A stretch of DNA of 64,000 nucleotides from Solibacteraceae bacterium (GCA_026984795.1 JALSRK010000031.1:1-64000); one strand, 5' to 3'. Counted from the stretch's first letter, positions 35,813-44,744 are shown. The notes: a model not told the origin generated them from the sequence alone. Program-made: numbers and translations.

Positions 35813-37228
35813 TCAGTGGCGCGGGGCCTTCTCGCGCAGGTGGAAATGGTAAACCAGCGCCCCGGTGCCGATCGTGATCACCGCCGCCAAGGAGACCAGC
35901 GGCTTCAGCGTCATCCCGAAGATGGTCATCCAAACGCCGACGACGATAAACATGACCGGCACGAGCGGCCAGGCGAAGCTGACGACCGGCAGCTTCCGCC
36001 AGCCGCTCCGGCGGCGAAACAAGAACAGCGAGGCCACGCTGGCGACGGCGAAAAAGTTCAATGTGAAGCCGATATAAAGCAGCAAGTCCGGGAAAGGGGT
36101 GGCGGTAATCAGCATTGCCACCACGCCTTGGCAGGCGATCGCAAACACCGGCGTGCGCCACCGCGGACTCACCTTCGCCGCCGGCCGCAGGAATGCGCCG
36201 TTCTGAGCCATCGCATAGTAGACCCGCGGACCGATCGTCACCATGGCATTCACCGTCGAAACCAGCGACAGCGCCATCAAGGCGCTGAAGATTCCCGCGC
36301 CCCCGGGGCCGAACAGGTACTGCGCCGCCAGCGACCCGATCGCGATTTCACCCTTCATACGCTCCAGCGGGGCGGCATAGATGAAGGTGACGTTCAGGGC
36401 GACATAGAGCACCGCCACCAGCACCGTGCCGATGGCCAGCGCCGCGGGCAGCGTCCGGGCCGGATGCCGGAGCTCCTCGGCGACGTAGGTGGCGGCGTTC
36501 CAGCCGCTGTAGGCGAAATAGATGAAGAACAAGCTAATGGCGAACTGGGCTGCGATCGGGCTGGTGGAGGTACGCTCAGCCGGCTGGGAGAAGTGCCCCC
36601 AGTCACCGGCGCCGGAGGTCAGCCCGAGGATCACGAAGGCCACCAGCACGACCACCTTGGTGGCGGTGAGCACGTTCTGCAGGCGGGCCACCCGCTGGAT
36701 GCCGAAAAAGTTGATGACGGTGAACAGCGCGATCAGCCCGCAGGCTGTGACCTGGGCGCCGCCGAGTTTGATCTGAAACGCTCCCGAGCCGAAGGCCAGC
36801 AGCGCATTCTGCTGTTTCGAGGCGGGGAAGAAATAACCGACATAGTCCGCGAAGGCCAGCGCCGCCGCCGCGATCGGCGCCGAGAAGCCGGCGAAGAACG
36901 AGACCCATCCCGTCATGAAACCCCACGTCGGGCCGTAGGCCCGGGTGAGGTAGACGTACTCTCCGCCCGAGCTCGGAAAGTTGATGCCCAGTTCGGAATA
37001 GCAGAAGGCCCCCGCCAGCGCGCAGGCGGCTCCCACCACCCAGATGATCAGAATCAGCGACGCATCGCCGAGATCGCCGGCGAGGAAGCCGGTGGTGGTG
37101 AAGATCCCCGTGCCGATCATGTTCGACACCACCAGCGCCGTGGCGCTGATGACGCCGAGCTGCCGCAACAAGCCGGCCGCCGTGACGCCGGTGGCGGACG
37201 CGGACTTCGGGCTTCCCATCCCCGTCAT
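35813..37228 (-). CDS. APC-family amino acid permease
   Basis: A 471-aa polytopic membrane protein of about 12 transmembrane segments. The first helix contains VVSNMIGTGIFTTTGFLA, the family's substrate-binding G-T-G-I-F-type motif. GEYVYLTRAYGPTWGFMTGWVSFFAG is the conserved second block. Such permeases move amino acids with protons or by exchange; the substrate is not predicted here. It lies 21 bp upstream of folD on the same strand. The gene is divergent from the PIMT gene, 103 bp apart. Confidence 0.88.
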   Translation of the reverse strand: MTGMGSPKSASATGVTAAGLLRQLGVISATALVVSNMIGTGIFTTTGFLAGDLGDASLILIIWVVGAACALAGAFCYSELGINFPSSGGEYVYLTRAYGPTWGFMTGWVSFFAGFSAPIAAAALAFADYVGYFFPASKQQNALLAFGSGAFQIKLGGAQVTACGLIALFTVINFFGIQRVARLQNVLTATKVVVLVAFVILGLTSGAGDWGHFSQPAERTSTSPIAAQFAISLFFIYFAYSGWNAATYVAEELRHPARTLPAALAIGTVLVAVLYVALNVTFIYAAPLERMKGEIAIGSLAAQYLFGPGGAGIFSALMALSLVSTVNAMVTIGPRVYYAMAQNGAFLRPAAKVSPRWRTPVFAIACQGVVAMLITATPFPDLLLYIGFTLNFFAVASVASLFLFRRRSGWRKLPVVSFAWPLVPVMFIVVGVWMTIFGMTLKPLVSLAAVITIGTGALVYHFHLREKAPRH

Positions 37229-37331
37229 TGTACGTGAGTCCCCGGCGCCGGGCCCTCCGGGCGGCGGAGATCGCGCCGGCGGCGGTCCGGAAATCGTGGA
37301 CAGGGCGGCCCCCAGGCCCTATGATGCGGGT

Positions 37332-38024
37332 ATGAGACGCGCTTGCGTCGCGGCCTTGCTGGTCGCCGCCTGCCTGACGGGCGCTCGAGACCCGTACCAG
37401 GCCCGGCGCGAGGCGATGGTGCGCGACCAGATCATGGCCCGCGGCATCCGGAATCCGGATGTCCTCCGGGTGATGCGAGAGATTCCCCGGCACGAGTTCG
37501 TCCCGCCGGCATTGCGCGAGCAAGCTTATGAAGATCACCCCTTACCCATCGGCTACGGCCAGACGATCTCCCAGCCCTACATCGTCGCCCTGATGACCGC
37601 CAAGCTCGACGTGAACAAAAGCCACCGGGTGCTCGAGATCGGCACGGGATCGGGTTATCAGGCGGCCATCCTGGCCCAGCTCGTCAAGCACGTCTACACG
37701 ATCGAGATCGTCCCCCAGCTCGCCGAGCAGGCCAAGAAGCGGCTGGCGAAGTATCCCAACGTCACGGTGCGCCACGGCGACGGCTACGAGGGCTGGCCCG
37801 AGCAGGCCCCCTTCGACCGCATTATCGTCACCGCCGCTCCCCCGGAGATCCCCCAGGCGCTCATCGACCAGCTCAAGCCGGGGGGCAAGCTCCTGGCTCC
37901 TGTGGGCCCCTCGCCCTGGTCGCAAGAACTTGTGCTCATCGAGAAACGGCCCAACGGGAAGCTGCGCCGCAAGAGCATACTCCCCGTGGTCTTCGTGCCG
38001 ATGGTCAGGGGGAAAAAGGAGTAA
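37332..38024 (+). CDS. pcm: Protein-L-isoaspartate O-methyltransferase with signal peptide
   Basis: A 230-aa SAM-dependent methyltransferase that repairs isoaspartyl residues. Motifs: MVRDQIMARGI, GYGQTISQPYIVALMT (the isoaspartate-binding loop), VLEIGTGSGYQAAILAQ (SAM motif I), HGDGYEGWPEQAPFDRIIVTAA and LKPGGKLLAPVG. The N-terminus (MRRACVAALLVAACLTGARD) is a signal peptide, so this copy is predicted periplasmic; typical PIMT is cytoplasmic. The first 15 residues include a lipobox-like VAAC, so a lipoprotein is possible. ATG 37332 is the only start that includes this signal. The aminotransferase gene begins 38 bp after its stop. Confidence 0.88.
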   Translation: MRRACVAALLVAACLTGARDPYQARREAMVRDQIMARGIRNPDVLRVMREIPRHEFVPPALREQAYEDHPLPIGYGQTISQPYIVALMTAKLDVNKSHRVLEIGTGSGYQAAILAQLVKHVYTIEIVPQLAEQAKKRLAKYPNVTVRHGDGYEGWPEQAPFDRIIVTAAPPEIPQALIDQLKPGGKLLAPVGPSPWSQELVLIEKRPNGKLRRKSILPVVFVPMVRGKKE

Positions 38025-38062
38025 CTTTGGAGAAGATCTCCAGCGAGGAGGTGTCCGTCAAG

Positions 38063-39289
38063 ATGCAATATCCGTCCCGCCGCAGCTTTCTGGCAGGTTT
38101 CACGACCGCCGCCGCTGCTCTTCCCGCCGCCGCGTCGGCCGGCGAAGCCTATTGGCGGATGGTGCGCCGGCAGTTTCCCTTCAGTGAGAAAAAGGTCCCG
38201 ATGAACGCCGCCAACATGTGCCCGCCGCCGCGGGCGGTGACGGAACGCCTCGTCGAACTGACCCGCGACACCGACGCCGATTGCTCCTTCAACAACCGCG
38301 CCAAGTTCAAGAAGCTGCTCGAGCAGAGCCGCGCCCACATCGCCCGGCAGCTCGGGGTGAGCCCCGACGAGCTCGCTCTCGTCCGCAACACCACCGAGGC
38401 GAACAACATCATCTGCAACGGTCTGCCGCTCGAGCCGGGCGACGAGGTCCTGCTCTGGGACCAGAACCACCCGACGAACAACGTCGCCTGGGACGTGCGG
38501 GCGGCGCGGTTCGGCTTCAAGGTCCGGCGCGTCTCGACCCCGCCGCGGCCTGCCGGCCCGGAAGAGCTGGCCGAGGTCTTCCTCCGGGCGCTGTCGCCGC
38601 GCACCCGCGTCGTGTCGCTCACCCACCTCTCCAACGTCACCGGCGTGCGGCTGCCGGTGCGCGAAATCGCCGAGGCGGCCCGCAAACGGGGCGTCTACGT
38701 ACACGTGGACGGGGCCCAGACGTGGGGCGCGTTCGATCTGAACCTGCGCGAGATGGGCTGCGACTCCTTCAGCGCCAGCGCCCAGAAGTGGTTCGTCGGC
38801 CCGCGGGAGGCCGGCATCCTCTATGTGCGCGCCGAGCACATCCCGCGTATCTGGCCGGGCACGGTGGGGGCCGACTGGGGCCGGGAAGTGAGTCCGGCGG
38901 TCACAGGGGTGCGGAAGTTCGAGTCGATGGGCCAGCGCGACAACGCCCGCCTGGCAGCCCTGGACACGGCCGCCGGCTTCCTGGACGCCGTCGGCCAGAG
39001 GCGCGTAGAGGAGCGGGTGCTCGAGCTGGCGCGAGTCTTGAAAGACCGCCTGGCGGACCTGGGCGTGAAACTCGTGACGCCGCGGAACCCGGAGCTGAGC
39101 GGGGGCGTTTGCATCGTCGAGGCCCCGGCGGAGAACCGGCGGAAAGCGGTCGATATTCTGTACCAGGACCGGGGCATCGCCGCCGCCCCCACCGGCGGCC
39201 TGCGCCTGTGCCCGCACATCTACAACACGATGGAACACATCGACCGCGCCGTCCAGGCGGTGAAGTCGGTGCGCAAGCTCCTGGCGTGA
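38063..39289 (+). CDS. Tat-exported class V aminotransferase (isopenicillin N epimerase-like)
   Basis: A 408-aa PLP-dependent protein. The N-terminus carries a twin-arginine signal (SRRSFLAGFTTAAAALPAAASA). The class V core has NTTEANNIICNG, HPTNNVAWDV, LTHLSNVTGVRLPV, HVDGAQTWG (PLP-binding Asp) and FSASAQKWFVGPREAG with the PLP lysine in AQKW. Family members transfer amino groups, desulfurate or epimerise. A Tat signal implies the folded enzyme with its PLP is exported, an unusual compartment for this family. ATG 38063 was chosen because it places the RR motif close to the N-terminus and has GAGGAGG upstream; an in-frame TTG at 38027 is less likely. It follows the pcm gene on the same strand. 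Confidence 0.82.
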   Translation: MQYPSRRSFLAGFTTAAAALPAAASAGEAYWRMVRRQFPFSEKKVPMNAANMCPPPRAVTERLVELTRDTDADCSFNNRAKFKKLLEQSRAHIARQLGVSPDELALVRNTTEANNIICNGLPLEPGDEVLLWDQNHPTNNVAWDVRAARFGFKVRRVSTPPRPAGPEELAEVFLRALSPRTRVVSLTHLSNVTGVRLPVREIAEAARKRGVYVHVDGAQTWGAFDLNLREMGCDSFSASAQKWFVGPREAGILYVRAEHIPRIWPGTVGADWGREVSPAVTGVRKFESMGQRDNARLAALDTAAGFLDAVGQRRVEERVLELARVLKDRLADLGVKLVTPRNPELSGGVCIVEAPAENRRKAVDILYQDRGIAAAPTGGLRLCPHIYNTMEHIDRAVQAVKSVRKLLA

Positions 39290-39326
39290 GCAAGCCGGCG
39301 GCGATCTGCCGCGCTAGCGGCGGGAT

Positions 39327-40523
39327 TCAGCGGCGGACCGGCGCGGCCCGAGTGTCCTCGTCTGAGCCCACCGGCCCGACCGTGCGGCCCCAACCGTCCG
39401 TCAAAGCCGTCGCCAGCACTTTGTCCCGAACCGGAACCAGCATCTTCCGGCGCTGGCGGTAAGGAATCGCCTCCAGGTACTGCAGGCGGCCCACGACGAT
39501 ACCTGGGTGAACCCCCATGCGCCCGGCGAACTCACAGATCTTCTCCTTCGAGAAGTAGGGCGCGGTCTTTTCGATGAAGCGCTTCACGGCGCGGCGTGGG
39601 AGCAAGAATTCCGACGCGAAGCGGTCCGCTCTCCTTTCGACGCCCGCCCTCACCTCCCCGGGCTCCGCGCCGAGGCCGACCAGGTCCACGTCGGGGAGCA
39701 AACTCCGCTGCACACCGTCGCGGAATTTTACATGGGCAAGCTCGTGCAACAAGGTGTGCCAGAACCAATCGACCCGGCCATAGCGCAAGCTGAGGGCCAC
39801 CACCGGCCGCCGCTCGTCCAGCCACAGGCAGGCGCCGTCGATCCGCGTGCCGGCCAGATGCTCCACGATCAGGAATCGAACTCCGGCCCTCGCAAGGATG
39901 TCGCTCACCCGGGCCGGAGCCTCGGGATCGGACAACAGAGACCGGATCTCGTCCAAGGCGTTCTGAAGGGCTTCAGCGCTGAACTCCCCGGCGGGAACGA
40001 TGGCGCCCAACTGCTTCACCCGGAACAGCCAGGCCCGCTGCGCTGCGGTGAGAGAAGCCAGCCCGGCGGACTTGCTCGCCGCGTGCGGCAAGAAAGCAGG
40101 CTCCTCATCGATCCGGTCGATGGCGTAAAAGCGGCAAATCTCGCTCTCGAGCTCGTCAATGTCCCGCGCCGCACGGATCCAGCCGCGGCGGATCAATTCC
40201 TTCACGGGGGCCAACCCGTAGAGCCGCGCCCGCCGGCGCACCGGCTCGTCGTTCGATTCGAGGCGGCGCAAACGCCAGGCGTTCTCCAGATTCAGCCACA
40301 ACGCGGCGCTGGTGCCGAAGGCCGCCCCCAACCGCCGGGCTGTTTCCGGGGTGATCGCCCTCTTGCCGCGGATGATCTCGTTTACGAGGCGCGGCGAACA
40401 GCCCATGATCTCGGCGAGGTCGCGCTGGCTCCAACCTCGAGCCTCCAGCTCCTCTCCGATGAACTCGCCGGGGCGTAATACTTCCGCCGGAGCACGTTCG
40501 GGCCCAGTCATCGTCTCTCTCAT
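39327..40523 (-). CDS. higA: HigA-type antitoxin fused to ImmA/IrrE metallopeptidase
   Basis: A 398-aa fusion. Residues ~12-85 are a HigA/XRE helix-turn-helix antitoxin (RPGEFIGEELEARGWSQRDLAEIMGCSPRLVNEIIRGKRAITPETARRLG, with the WLNLENAW hallmark of HigA). The C-terminal part is an ImmA/IrrE-type zinc peptidase with the HELAH motif and a downstream Glu (ERRADRFASEFLLPR). The enzyme may cleave a repressor, or the domain may sense a signal. The HigB toxin gene precedes it, with 61 bp between its stop and this start; the toxin-first order is typical of higBA. Three in-frame ATGs (40529, 40523, 40511) compete; 40523 has GAGGT at good spacing. Confidence 0.8.
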   Translation of the reverse strand: MRETMTGPERAPAEVLRPGEFIGEELEARGWSQRDLAEIMGCSPRLVNEIIRGKRAITPETARRLGAAFGTSAALWLNLENAWRLRRLESNDEPVRRRARLYGLAPVKELIRRGWIRAARDIDELESEICRFYAIDRIDEEPAFLPHAASKSAGLASLTAAQRAWLFRVKQLGAIVPAGEFSAEALQNALDEIRSLLSDPEAPARVSDILARAGVRFLIVEHLAGTRIDGACLWLDERRPVVALSLRYGRVDWFWHTLLHELAHVKFRDGVQRSLLPDVDLVGLGAEPGEVRAGVERRADRFASEFLLPRRAVKRFIEKTAPYFSKEKICEFAGRMGVHPGIVVGRLQYLEAIPYRQRRKMLVPVRDKVLATALTDGWGRTVGPVGSDEDTRAAPVRR

Positions 40524-40584
40524 CTCCATCCACCTCAGCCACGTCCAGAGGGCCACCTCCCAGAGCCGCCCGAGGACGGCTTCC

Positions 40585-40881
40585 TCAGTGATAGTCCTCT
40601 ATGGCGACGACGATCAGTTCCTTCTCCTCGCCGGAGCCTTCGAACTCGACGATCAACCTCCACTGACCGTTCAGACGCATGGCTCGCTGGTGTTTCCTCC
40701 GGCCTTTGAGCTTCTCGAAGCGCAGCGACTTCAACTGGTAGGAATCCCGCTCGTCGGCGGCGCTGCAGATCAACATCATCCGCTTGCGGAAGCGTCTGAC
40801 AACCTCCTCCGGGAACTCACCGCGAAAGCCGGGATCCGTGTACAGCCGCCCGAGAGCCTTGTCCCGAAAGCGGAATTTCAT
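40585..40881 (-). CDS. higB: HigB-type RelE-superfamily toxin
   Basis: A 98-aa basic protein of the RelE/HigB toxin fold, which cleaves mRNA on the ribosome. It opens with MKFRFRDKALGRLYTDPGF, then VRRFRKRMMLICSAADERDSY, KLKGRRKHQRAMRLNGQWRLIVEFEGSG and closes VVAIEDYH. The G-x-(R/Q)-(A/Y)-(M/I)-R-(L/I)-N-x-(Q/R)-(Y/W)-R segment is the family's signature. It is upstream of its antitoxin on the same strand. The palindrome at 40930-40946 lies 49 bp before its start and may be the antitoxin-binding operator. It may be active; no truncation is seen. Confidence 0.85.
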   Translation of the reverse strand: MKFRFRDKALGRLYTDPGFRGEFPEEVVRRFRKRMMLICSAADERDSYQLKSLRFEKLKGRRKHQRAMRLNGQWRLIVEFEGSGEEKELIVVAIEDYH

Positions 40882-40929
40882 TCACCTCATAAGAGCGTAC
40901 CAGGAGAGCGGCGATCTTGGAATTACCGA

Positions 40930-40946
40930 TTTACACCTACTGTAAA
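40930..40946 (-). promoter_or_regulatory. Palindromic operator candidate for higBA
   Basis: TTTACA and TGTAAA flank five bases (17-bp dyad, 40930-40946), inside a wider pair GGAATT/AATTCC. HigA-type antitoxins repress their own operons by binding such dyads near the promoter, and TTTACA is also a five-of-six match to a -35 box on the minus strand. No firm -10 box could be placed. Confidence 0.55.
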
Positions 40947-40974
40947 CAAAGGAATTCCCGACCTGGCGCTCGGA

Positions 40975-41853
40975 CTACTTCGAACCCGGGTGCGCGGCGT
41001 TCTTGACCAGCATGCCGCTGGGGTGGAGGATGAATTCAGGCTCTTCGCCCGTCTCTTTCCGAATCTGCGCCTCAGCCCAAGCGAGCTGTTCGCGCGCCTC
41101 GTGCGCGTTGTCACCGCCGGGCTCCAGCGCCAGGTAAAGCTTCAAGTTGGCGGCCGCCTCCCGGTAGCGCCCCTGCCTGGCAGCGACGAGGCCGAGGACG
41201 AGATAGGCCCCGGCGTCGGTTTCGACCCAGGCGTCCTCGATCGCCTTCTCTGCGCTCCGGCGGGCGGCGGCGAGGTCACCGAGGGCATATCGCGCCATGG
41301 CGTGGATCACCAGAAGATGCGCCTGGCCGGACGGCATGATCTCCAGAGCGCGGCCGGAAGCCCGCGCTGCTTCTTCCCAGTCGCCCCGCTCGGCCGCCAG
41401 CTCCGCCAGTCCGGCATAGGCCCGCCACGCCTCCGGATCCAGTTTCAACGCCTTTCGGTAAGCTTCCGATGCCCGGCGCACATCGCCGATCGCCTGATAG
41501 ACGCGCCCCAGGTCCGCCCAGGCGCTGGCATAGCCCGGATAGTAGGTGACGGCCTTCTCAAACAAGCGGCGCGCCCTCGGCAGCCGCCCCCGTACGGCCC
41601 GGCGCCGGCCCCTCAGATAGGCACGCAGCGCGGTGCGCGGTGCGGTGAACTCGGCCAGAAACTTGGCGATGCCCTCGGGGACGCCCCCTTTCTCCCCGCG
41701 GCCCGCTGCCGGGGCCTGCTCAGCGTTCGTGCCGGCGGCGGCCCCCTCCGTCCCGGCCGCAGGCGGCGGGAAGCCGAGGGCGGCCGCAGCCACTACCGGC
41801 CCTGCTCCGCAGAGCATCCCCGCCACCGCCAGGATTACCGGCCACCGGCCCAT
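40975..41853 (-). CDS. Secreted TPR protein
   Basis: A 292-aa protein with a signal peptide (WPVILAVAGMLCGAGPVVA), a Gly/Ala/Pro-rich linker, and about four TPR units (YYPGYASAWADLGRVYQAIGDVRRASEAYRKALKL, YAGLAELAAERGDWEEAARASGRAL, AYLVLGLVAARQGRYREAAANLKLYLAL). There is a basic cluster (LRGRRRAVRGRLPRARRLF) just before the repeats. The C-terminus carries a short unstructured tail. No enzymatic domain is visible. It lies between the higBA module and an MFS transporter gene on the same strand, with no functional tie evident. Confidence 0.75.
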   Translation of the reverse strand: MGRWPVILAVAGMLCGAGPVVAAAALGFPPPAAGTEGAAAGTNAEQAPAAGRGEKGGVPEGIAKFLAEFTAPRTALRAYLRGRRRAVRGRLPRARRLFEKAVTYYPGYASAWADLGRVYQAIGDVRRASEAYRKALKLDPEAWRAYAGLAELAAERGDWEEAARASGRALEIMPSGQAHLLVIHAMARYALGDLAAARRSAEKAIEDAWVETDAGAYLVLGLVAARQGRYREAAANLKLYLALEPGGDNAHEAREQLAWAEAQIRKETGEEPEFILHPSGMLVKNAAHPGSK

Positions 41854-41945
41854 GCTCGCATGCGTCTCCTGCCCTTATTCTCCCACGTTTCCAGTTCCCC
41901 ACACCCTCGATCTTGCGCCGCTGTCTCATTGGCAGGAATCGAACG

Positions 41946-43217
41946 TCAGGCCTTGCGGCCGGCTTCCAGCGCCTCGTCCTCCCGCCCGCGCTTCGGCAAC
42001 AGCAGGATGGCCACCGCGCCGAGCATGGCCACGGCGAAGGTCACCAGCAATGCAGTCACATAATCCGGATTCTCCGTCGTGCCTTTCGTCTCGGCGATGA
42101 GCGCCACCAGATACGGGAACCACGTCTGGCCGATCGTGTCGGTCGGCAAGATCACCGACATCGCCCGCGCCAGACTGTTGACGCCGAACTGCTCGGCGGC
42201 CATCAGCGGAATCAGCATGTAGTCGGCGCCCATGGCGAAACCGAACAGGATAGAGAAGACATACAGCGTGTGGGAGCTTTCCGGCGTCACCCGAAGCAGC
42301 AGCGGGATGGACAGCGCGACGATGAAATAGGTTGCGGTCATCACGTACTTCTTCGGGAAGCGGTCGGCGAGCCAGCCCATGCCGATGCGGCCGGCGATGC
42401 TCGAAAACAGGATCACTTTGCTCATCTCCGCGTGCGCCGCATCACGCATGGCCTGGTCGATGAAGCCCTGGTCCTCGAGGATGAACTTCATGTTCGCGAA
42501 AATCGAGCCGATGGCCCCCAGAGAGGCGAACGAGCCGATCGCCAGCAGCCAGAACGCCGGCTTGCTCAGCATCGCCCGGAACGGCTCCGGCTCGATCTTG
42601 GTGATCGCCACGTTGTTGGGATCCCCGTCCGGGTACTGGCCCACGTCGGCGGGCCGGTCGCGCATTACGAACAGCACCAACGGCCAGGTGACCAGCACCA
42701 TGGGCCCCATCGCCAGCAGCACGGCCGGAAACCCCAACGACTCCGTCAGCGGCTTCGCGACATACGGCACCACCAGCGCCCCAAAGACGCCCACGCCGAC
42801 GTACGTGATGCCCATCGCCGTGCCGCGTTTCTTGCGGAACCATTGGGAGATGATTACCTGGTGTGGAATCGGCCCGGAGAACAGGTAGCCCGCCACAAAG
42901 AAGAACCAGATGGCGTAGTAAATCGACAGGTTCCGGGCCACGGTTCCAAACAGCACGTAACAGGCGGCTATCAGGCCGGTCCCAATCAGAATCATCCACC
43001 GCGGACTGAAGCGGTGTACCAGTACCGGCCCCACCCACAAGGTCAGCAGAGCGCCCAGCGGAAAACCTAGAATGATGTCCGCCCGCGTAGCCCCGGTTAT
43101 CGCCTCGCGGTAGTAGTCGTAGAAGAAGGGCGTCGCGTAATAAAAAAACGCGATCTCGATGCCGAAGGTGATGAAACAAGCGGTGACGATCCGGTTGCCG
43201 TAGAACTTGTTCTCCAT
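41946..43217 (-). CDS. Major facilitator superfamily transporter
   Basis: A 423-aa, 12-TM transporter. The loop between the second and third helices reads GPVLVHRFSPRWMILIG, an MFS-type motif A; the second half repeats it with MGWLADRFPKKYVMTATY, a very clean MFS motif. The family resembles monocarboxylate/oxalate-formate (OFA-type) antiporters, but the substrate is not predicted here. ATG 43217 is preceded by GGAGCG at a long spacing of 11. It sits between the TPR gene and the TIGR03437 protein and is not part of a clear operon. Confidence 0.85.
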   Translation of the reverse strand: MENKFYGNRIVTACFITFGIEIAFFYYATPFFYDYYREAITGATRADIILGFPLGALLTLWVGPVLVHRFSPRWMILIGTGLIAACYVLFGTVARNLSIYYAIWFFFVAGYLFSGPIPHQVIISQWFRKKRGTAMGITYVGVGVFGALVVPYVAKPLTESLGFPAVLLAMGPMVLVTWPLVLFVMRDRPADVGQYPDGDPNNVAITKIEPEPFRAMLSKPAFWLLAIGSFASLGAIGSIFANMKFILEDQGFIDQAMRDAAHAEMSKVILFSSIAGRIGMGWLADRFPKKYVMTATYFIVALSIPLLLRVTPESSHTLYVFSILFGFAMGADYMLIPLMAAEQFGVNSLARAMSVILPTDTIGQTWFPYLVALIAETKGTTENPDYVTALLVTFAVAMLGAVAILLLPKRGREDEALEAGRKA

Positions 43218-43301
43218 GTGGGTCGGCGCTCCTTGCGCGAATAACCCATACTTATATCACAGGCGCCCGGACCGTTCCGGCGGATCGCCGCCCGGCGCTG
43301 C

Positions 43302-44744
43302 TCAGCGCCGCTTGACGGCGATATACGGCCCTTCGGGAGAACTCACGCCGTTGACCGTAAGCACCACCTTGTGGTTGCCGTCCGGCAGCGTCTCCGGCAC
43401 TTTGAAGCTCACCTGGTAGAGCCCCGCGCAGCAGGGCGCCGCACCCACGTAGTAAATGTCGGAGGCGGGCACGTCCACGCCGCCCACCCGGATGCGGACG
43501 CCGTCGCGGTTCACCACTTCCGCCTGCCCGTTGGGAACTTCGTTTTGCGGAATGGCGCCGGTCTCGAGCGGCGGATTCGTCTGGCCGAGTCCGGTGGCGT
43601 AGAGGTGCGCAATGTCGCCGGGAGCCGCCGGCCCGCCGCCGGCGAACATCCCCTCCGGAGCCAGGATCGAGTACTGGCTCCCGATCTGGCGCAGGGCCGC
43701 GATCGGGTTGTTACCGTCCAAAGAGTTCGCGAAGTTGAAAAAGGCCGGCGCGGCATCGACCACCGTGACGTCGACCGGATTACTCGCCTGCTCCTGCTCG
43801 GTATTGCAGCCGCGGATCACCCGGACTTCGGCCGTGCCCAGCCCGGTGTCGTGCGGCACCTGGAAGTTGATCTGCCCCGGCAGGATCGCGTACAGCGGCG
43901 ACCATTTCCCGTTCACGGTGACGCACGTATTGAAGACCTTGTCCTGCACGCGGTTGTTTTCATCCAACTCCGGCTGAAGGATCGACGTGCCCTCCGGCAC
44001 GAAGTCCTTGCCGTAAACCGTGGCGATGGCGTTCGGAACCAGACGGTTCACCACCGGCGTCCCGGTGGCCAGCACCACGCCCCCTTCGTTGATTGCCGGC
44101 TGCACGGAAACGTTCGACGCCGCCTCGGCGGCCGCCTCCACCGTGTAGACGCTGTCGCCGGCCGGCGTACCGTCTCCGTCGCCGGCCACCCCGGCGGCCG
44201 CCCAGCGGATGGGGCCTTGCGCTTGCGGCGGGGCGGTCCACTCGAATTCGAAAACCGCCTCACCGTCGGCCGCCACCGCTTCCCAGTGGGTCGGAAATTC
44301 GACGGTCGAACCGGCGCATCCCTCCGGGGTCGCCGAGCTGCGTTGCACCCAGACTTCGTTCTCCCGTCCGGTGAAGACCCCCGCCTGGACGCAACCGGTC
44401 TCGTCGCGGGCCGTGATCTGGAACCCGAATTTCTTCTTGCCCGCCTCGGCCACACGCACTTTCACCGTGACGGCTTCTCCCGGCGTATAGCGGTATTGGC
44501 TCAACGGCTTGCCGCCGATGGTCACCGAAATCGAACCGCGTCCGGGATTCACCGCCCCCGTGTGACAGCCGGCATCGGCGCAGGAGCCTTCCCCGGCGAA
44601 GTTGCCTCCCGTCGATCGGGGCGGCGTCTGCAAGCCGACTTCGCTCGACAGCAACAGGACGGGCGCCGCAGCAGCCAGCGCCGCAACCCAGCGGCCGGCG
44701 CGCGTGCGTATCGCATAACGAAGTGAAATGGTCGGTTCCGCCAT
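43302..44744 (-). CDS. Secreted protein: choice-of-anchor V-like domain plus TIGR03437 C-terminal domain
   Basis: A 480-aa protein with a membrane-type N-terminal signal (WVAALAAAAPVLLL). Residues 55-61 contain C-x4-C-H (CADAGCH), a heme c-like motif with one extra spacer residue; this and the following beta-sandwich (VTIGGKPLSQYRYTPGEAVTVKVRV) match choice-of-anchor V-type Reeler-like proteins. The second half is the TIGR03437 domain typical of Solibacter-group acidobacteria (VPNAIATVYGKDF, LYAILPGQINFQVP, HLYATGLGQTNPP, LYQVSFKVPETLPDG). The function of TIGR03437 is unknown. It lies alone between the MFS and SDR genes. Whether heme binds is not decided by sequence, since the spacing is non-standard. 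Confidence 0.78.
   Translation of the reverse strand: MAEPTISLRYAIRTRAGRWVAALAAAAPVLLLSSEVGLQTPPRSTGGNFAGEGSCADAGCHTGAVNPGRGSISVTIGGKPLSQYRYTPGEAVTVKVRVAEAGKKKFGFQITARDETGCVQAGVFTGRENEVWVQRSSATPEGCAGSTVEFPTHWEAVAADGEAVFEFEWTAPPQAQGPIRWAAAGVAGDGDGTPAGDSVYTVEAAAEAASNVSVQPAINEGGVVLATGTPVVNRLVPNAIATVYGKDFVPEGTSILQPELDENNRVQDKVFNTCVTVNGKWSPLYAILPGQINFQVPHDTGLGTAEVRVIRGCNTEQEQASNPVDVTVVDAAPAFFNFANSLDGNNPIAALRQIGSQYSILAPEGMFAGGGPAAPGDIAHLYATGLGQTNPPLETGAIPQNEVPNGQAEVVNRDGVRIRVGGVDVPASDIYYVGAAPCCAGLYQVSFKVPETLPDGNHKVVLTVNGVSSPEGPYIAVKRR

Noticed and set aside
41931-41950. tRNA T-arm-like text (GGCAGGAATCGAACG) near the MFS gene end
   Set aside because: No matching acceptor or anticodon arms could be built on either strand, and the segment overlaps the 3' end of the transporter gene.
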